Translations under genes and position numbers: made by a program | In this document: piece after piece, positions 60,405 to 64,000 of the stretch | Layout: the number at the start of each line of letters is the position of its first letter | How positions within the stretch are numbered: position 1 is the first letter of the stretch | Assembly: GCA_032871835.1 (NCBI GenBank) | Contig: CM065298.1 | Coordinates: forward strand, 92,379,891 to 92,443,890 | Source of the DNA: Dipteronia dyeriana | Lineage: Eukaryota; Streptophyta; Magnoliopsida; Sapindales; Sapindaceae | Direction of reading: 5' to 3' | Length of the DNA stretch: 64,000 nucleotides | The notes under the pieces: model-generated | Databases searched by the model: none | What the model saw: the letters and a program-made list of their open reading frames with translations, nothing else | What the model was told of the DNA's origin: nothing

Positions 60405-62193
60405 TGTGTGTCTATAACCTAAAGGGGGGTGAATAGGTTTTAATTCGATAAATTACCCATTTTGCAAATTAGTCAGTGTTATCAAATTTACATCATTCTA
60501 CTAAGTGTTCAATTAAAAGACATCAAACATAAAACAATAAAAACATGCAATGTATACATGGAAAGCCTCCAAATGGGAAAACCCACGGACTGTTTAGAGC
60601 GCCACCCTTGATCCTCAAAATCCACTATTGAGTAAAAGTTTACAACCTAGGTTGACCTCCTGTCTAACCCTCCAGTTACTAACTCTTTCAGTCTACCCAA
60701 CGAGCCTTAATAATGATTTTGGATCACTAGCCTTGTGCACTAACCACTTAGCCACAAGCTTAATCAACAACGAAGAGATAATGGCAACCTAAGTAAATAT
60801 GCAATAATATTCAATATGCAAAAAGGCTAGGTCAAGACATTCATGCTTATCTAGGATTAAAAATGACAATCAAAGCAAATCCTAGATATCAATGTTCTAA
60901 ATGCAAAGGCAAGAAGAATTAGCTAGAAGGGTAAAACCGTCCTAAATTCTAGATATCACAAATTAATGCATCTCAACCAACAGTCAATACACAAGCATGT
61001 CATAAAAGCAATTAAACATATAAGCAAGCAATTAATATGCAATAAAGGCTAAAACCCTAGGTATACATGTCTTAGTAATGAAACCATAAAGTTTAGAGCA
61101 TGTTGAGAATACCTAGTTATGAACACACAAGAAACCCATGCTTGAAAGATGCTTAATGATTTGGATTTTAAGGATGGTTGAGTAAAATGGCCTATTGGAG
61201 CTTCTCTCACTAAAGAACCTTATCTCTCTATCAAAAATAGGTTAAGAAGCTCTAAAAACGAATTGGAAAAAAGATGGTATATTTATATGAAGCTTAAAGT
61301 GAAACTGCGTCGTTTTGGGCGAAAGGCAACCAAAACCCGTCAGGACCGCGGTCCAGGTAAGTGTTCAGACCGCGGCATAGAGAACGGTGTATCGCCTGGA
61401 CAACGCCGCTCTGCAGGTCGCTCTGCATGCAGTGTTCACAGACCGCGGTTATGACAGCATGCATCGTTTGTGAAACTCTACTTGGGAGACCGTGACGTAG
61501 GCAACAAGCACATACCGCGATAGACACAGCGGGCATCCTCTAGTAAACACCGATGTGCAGGCCGTGGCGAGTGTACTGCACAGAGAGCGGTCTAGACCGC
61601 GGTATAGAGGAAAAAATCTTCTTTTTAAGGCACAAACATGCATTCAACACTTACATAAAAATAAGGCACACAAGGCACACAAAATAGCGAATAAGCATGC
61701 AAGCAAGATAATTAAAAGAAAATGCATGAGAGTGTGTGTGCACTAATACCTCTTCAATAAAATTTAAGCAAGTGATTTTACCTTTGATGCTTGAGATTGG
61801 TTACGAACAATAAAGCCCTAAACTACCCTTACATATGGATCCCCAAATGTGGTTGTCAACGAAATAAGCCAATCAAACACCGATGAACTTACAATCTCTC
61901 CCTTTGGCTATTTCGTGACAAAACCACTCACTCACAAAGTATCCTCACAACAAACAACAAGAAACCACAAGAGGTCAACAAAAAAACATTCTATATTACA
62001 AGAGATACCTAAAGCTAAATCTTCAAATCTTTCATCTCTTATAGAATGATCATCCCTACAAAATAACGAACCACACTTTTCAAGACAAGTGTATGAGAGG
62101 GATCAAGATAAATAAAAACAAGTGCAATTTGCATGAATTAGAAACAAGTAACATGCAATCAACAATGCACATAGCAAACACTCCCCCTAAATA
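60405..62193 (-). repeat. Probable Sirevirus-like 3' LTR, relic B
   Basis: On the minus strand, AGGGGGAG is followed by TGTTTGCTATGTGC at 62193, a likely LTR start. A minus-strand TATA box (CATATAAATATACC) lies at ~61273-61286, and the far end, near 60405, has GTGTGTCTATAACC and AAAGGGGGGTGAATAGG. The 5' half contains a GC-rich degenerate repeat at 61330-61620. Limits are inferred; no target duplication or second LTR is in the window. Confidence 0.4.
61330..61620. repeat. GC-rich GACCGCGGT repeat
   Basis: GACCGCGG occurs four times (~61346, 61370, 61441, 61595), and GACCGTG, TACCGCG and GCCGTGG variants fill the gaps, in otherwise AT-rich sequence. Confidence 0.65.
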
Positions 62194-62290
62194 GATCCAC
62201 TCCCTCTCAATAGGTCAATCTCCCCTTAAATCATGCCAAAATCAACTCCCCCTAAATCCAATACTACTCCATCTTTTTGTCACAAGATAG
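62160..62290 (-). promoter_or_regulatory. Multiple polypurine tracts, relic B
   Basis: ACTCCCCCTAAAT, CACTCCCTCTC, ATCTCCCCTTAAAT and ACTCCCCCTAAATCC occur in quick succession. On the minus strand these are repeated GGGGGAGT tracts, as described for Sireviruses upstream of the 3' LTR. Confidence 0.5.
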
Positions 62291-63113
62291 GCAAATGAGT
62301 ATTCCCCAACCGGGACGTTTTAGCAAAGAGAGATATTTGCAATGTAAATTCATAATCATATACAACAACTTTATGCAGGTTAATTAAGAGAGAGAGAAAT
62401 TCATGGAAGTTTTATTGATTTGAATATGTGCGAAAGATTGCTTAGAATGAAATACATGCAACATCAACTTCCAAAAGCATGGTATTTGGCAAAGGAAAAT
62501 AACACATGAGGTTCTAAGAGAAGTCAAACCAATTTGCACCAAATTGTCAATGGAAAACAAGATATAGTTTAATAAAAAAAAGCAACTATCAAACTTTATA
62601 AGTTGAACAAGACATGAGCGACTATTCGTCATTTTAGATTTTTTCGAGCAAGATGCCCGTATGATAGTAGTCGTGTTCAATAAATAAAGAGAGAGACTAT
62701 TGGATTGTGAAATCCTTGAAATGGATACAATATCCGTATTGAATGAAGTCTCAAAAGTCATTTGCACACATATTTGCAGTCATTTTGTAAGCATTCAATA
62801 AATTCATCATGCATAACACTTTAAGCATGTCAAGATCAAGTTTTCATAAACATAGAGATAAACTTTGGGTCAATCAAATATACTTCCCAATCAAATTTCC
62901 TAGTTCAAAAATACATGTTTGAACACAAATGAGACATGCATTTCGAAAAAGGCAAAAACACACTTATTAAATGAAAAGTCATATAATAATATATGCATCC
63001 AAGATACTCAAGCAATTAATTAAAGAGCATAAAATTGAACAATTATTTGCTTATTAAGATACAAGTTCGCTCTCTTTACTTGAGCTCCCTATATGGGGTC
63101 AACTGAAATCATG
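62291..63113 (-). other. Non-coding interior of relic B
   Basis: Matches relic A (12490-13072 and 14631-14880) but has no pol sequence. The protease, integrase and reverse transcriptase expected after gag are absent. Confidence 0.5.
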
Positions 63114-63957
63114 TCAAAAGGGTTTATAAGTTCCTATAGACCTTCCAAGTCCATTGTACCTAGTTGAGCCTGTGGGTGAAATCGTAGCACAATGACATAT
63201 GGGTTCATCTCTTCTAATCCATTTAGGTGACACAGTGTCATTCCTAATGGTCATAGTCATCATATTTCTCCTAGGATCATTAATTCTAGACTTCCTAGGC
63301 ACATGCATATTTACTCTAGCCCTATTCTTTTCAATCATGCTTTCAAAACGGCACAACTTAATAAATTTAAAACAATTCGGCCTTATGTGACCTTCAACAC
63401 CACAATAATGACAAATGGGAGTAAAGTTAGAATTCATACCATATCCTTGTGCAAGCATGGAAGACTTCCCTCTCATTTGAGTTGTCCTTTGGTGTTGAGC
63501 CGAATCTCTTCTTTGAAACACCCTTTGTGATTGAGTCAAATTAGCTTCTCTTCTGGGTTGTGGGTTAAAACTCCTTTGTTGACTTTGAAAGCTCCTTAAG
63601 TTGAGGTCTTGTTTGATGAGTTCTAGCTTTTGGTGGATGAGATTTAGCTTGAGAATTTGTTTGAGCCTTCATTTGAGCTTGCTTTGATGATTCTCCAACT
63701 TCATTCGAACTCATTTGTTGGTGTGAACCTTGAGTCTATTTATCCTTTTGACTCTTGACAAAGATGGCCTTCTTCAAGGAAGTGGCATTCTTGCCTTCCA
63801 CATATCCTAAGCCCATTTTATCACTAGGACTCTTCCCACATGATAGCATCTTGTCAAGTCTCTCGGTTTCGGATGTCATCTTGGCAACTAATTCTTTTGC
63901 TTCCCTAAACTCATCCTTTAAGTTCTCTTCACTCTTCTTAGTGATCACTAGCTCCAA
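63114..63957 (-). pseudogene. gag: Sirevirus-type gag C-terminal region
   Basis: The minus-strand segment 63957-63736 is a Glu/Lys coiled coil ending LDKMLSCGKSPSDKMGLGYV, a phrase typical of Sirevirus-type gag. 63539-63114 carries the CCHC knuckle CHYCGVEGHIRPNC (~63412-63371) and then PKWIRRDEPICHC before a stop at 63114. The stretch between (63540-63735) is Gln/Ser-rich in other frames. The N-terminal half lies outside the window. Gag would form the particle shell. Here it runs straight into non-coding sequence, so pol is missing. Confidence 0.6.
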
Positions 63958-64000
63958 CTTTAAACTCTCTTATAACTCTTTTCCACTCTTTACTTTCTCA

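Noticed and set aside
1..64000. tRNA, rRNA or snoRNA genes
   Set aside because: No cloverleaf or conserved rRNA stretch was recognised. The only Pol III-like box is in the SINE-like insertion.

Overview
The window is intergenic or heterochromatic DNA from a plant nuclear genome, most likely a eudicot. The signs are AT-rich sequence, GT-AG introns, Mutator-like (MULE) transposases with SWIM and CCHC fingers, Ty1/copia and Ty3/gypsy retroelements, a plant-type LINE with RNase H, a FAR1-related gene and an S-protein-homolog relic. I see no intact host gene. Almost everything is a transposable element, a fragment of one, or a decayed gene.

Layout. (1) 1-5150: a minus-strand relic of a 'putative gypsy-type' (Transposase_28-like) gene, then a TATA-bearing candidate solo LTR at 4214-5019. 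(2) 5150-14880: an old Sirevirus-like LTR/3' region split by two DNA transposons. One is a 6.95-kb MULE (5424-12373, perfect 9-bp target duplication) with a broken transposase and three LINE fragments. The other is a 1.54-kb terminal-inverted-repeat element (13082-14621). (3) 15717-15869: a small SINE-like insertion with 17-bp duplications. (4) 16577-17056: an S-protein-homolog (self-incompatibility S1 family) pseudogene on the minus strand. (5) 17387-40408: a second MULE with a perfect 9-bp duplication. Its transposase (+) and a DUF1985/Ulp1-protease-like gene (-) converge toward the middle, and both have palindrome-rich repeat arrays in their first introns. A 14.1-kb Ty1/copia element (21205-35297, TSD AGTAT) sits inside it. 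The copia 5' LTR holds a solo gypsy-type LTR, and its 3' LTR has grown into five tandem ~604-bp units. (6) 41345-44248: a FAR1-related (FRS) gene with recognisable C-terminal introns but several frameshifts. (7) 45181-45888: a ~708-bp fold-back element. (8) 46172-53811: an older minus-strand Ty1/copia element (TSD GCTTT). (9) ~53950-60209: a nearly full-length but decayed plant LINE on the plus strand. (10) ~60405-64000: a Sirevirus-like deletion derivative on the minus strand. It pairs with the relic in (2) and supplies an empty-site comparison that supports both DNA-transposon boundaries there.

No intact coding system is present. The most interesting structures are the Ulp1-carrying MULE with its AGCTTTTATAAAAGCT-type arrays, the tandem expansion inside one LTR, the long fold-back, and nesting that can be read base by base from target-site duplications. 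All coordinates and translations were read by eye from the sequence. Family names rest on motif recognition, not on a database search.
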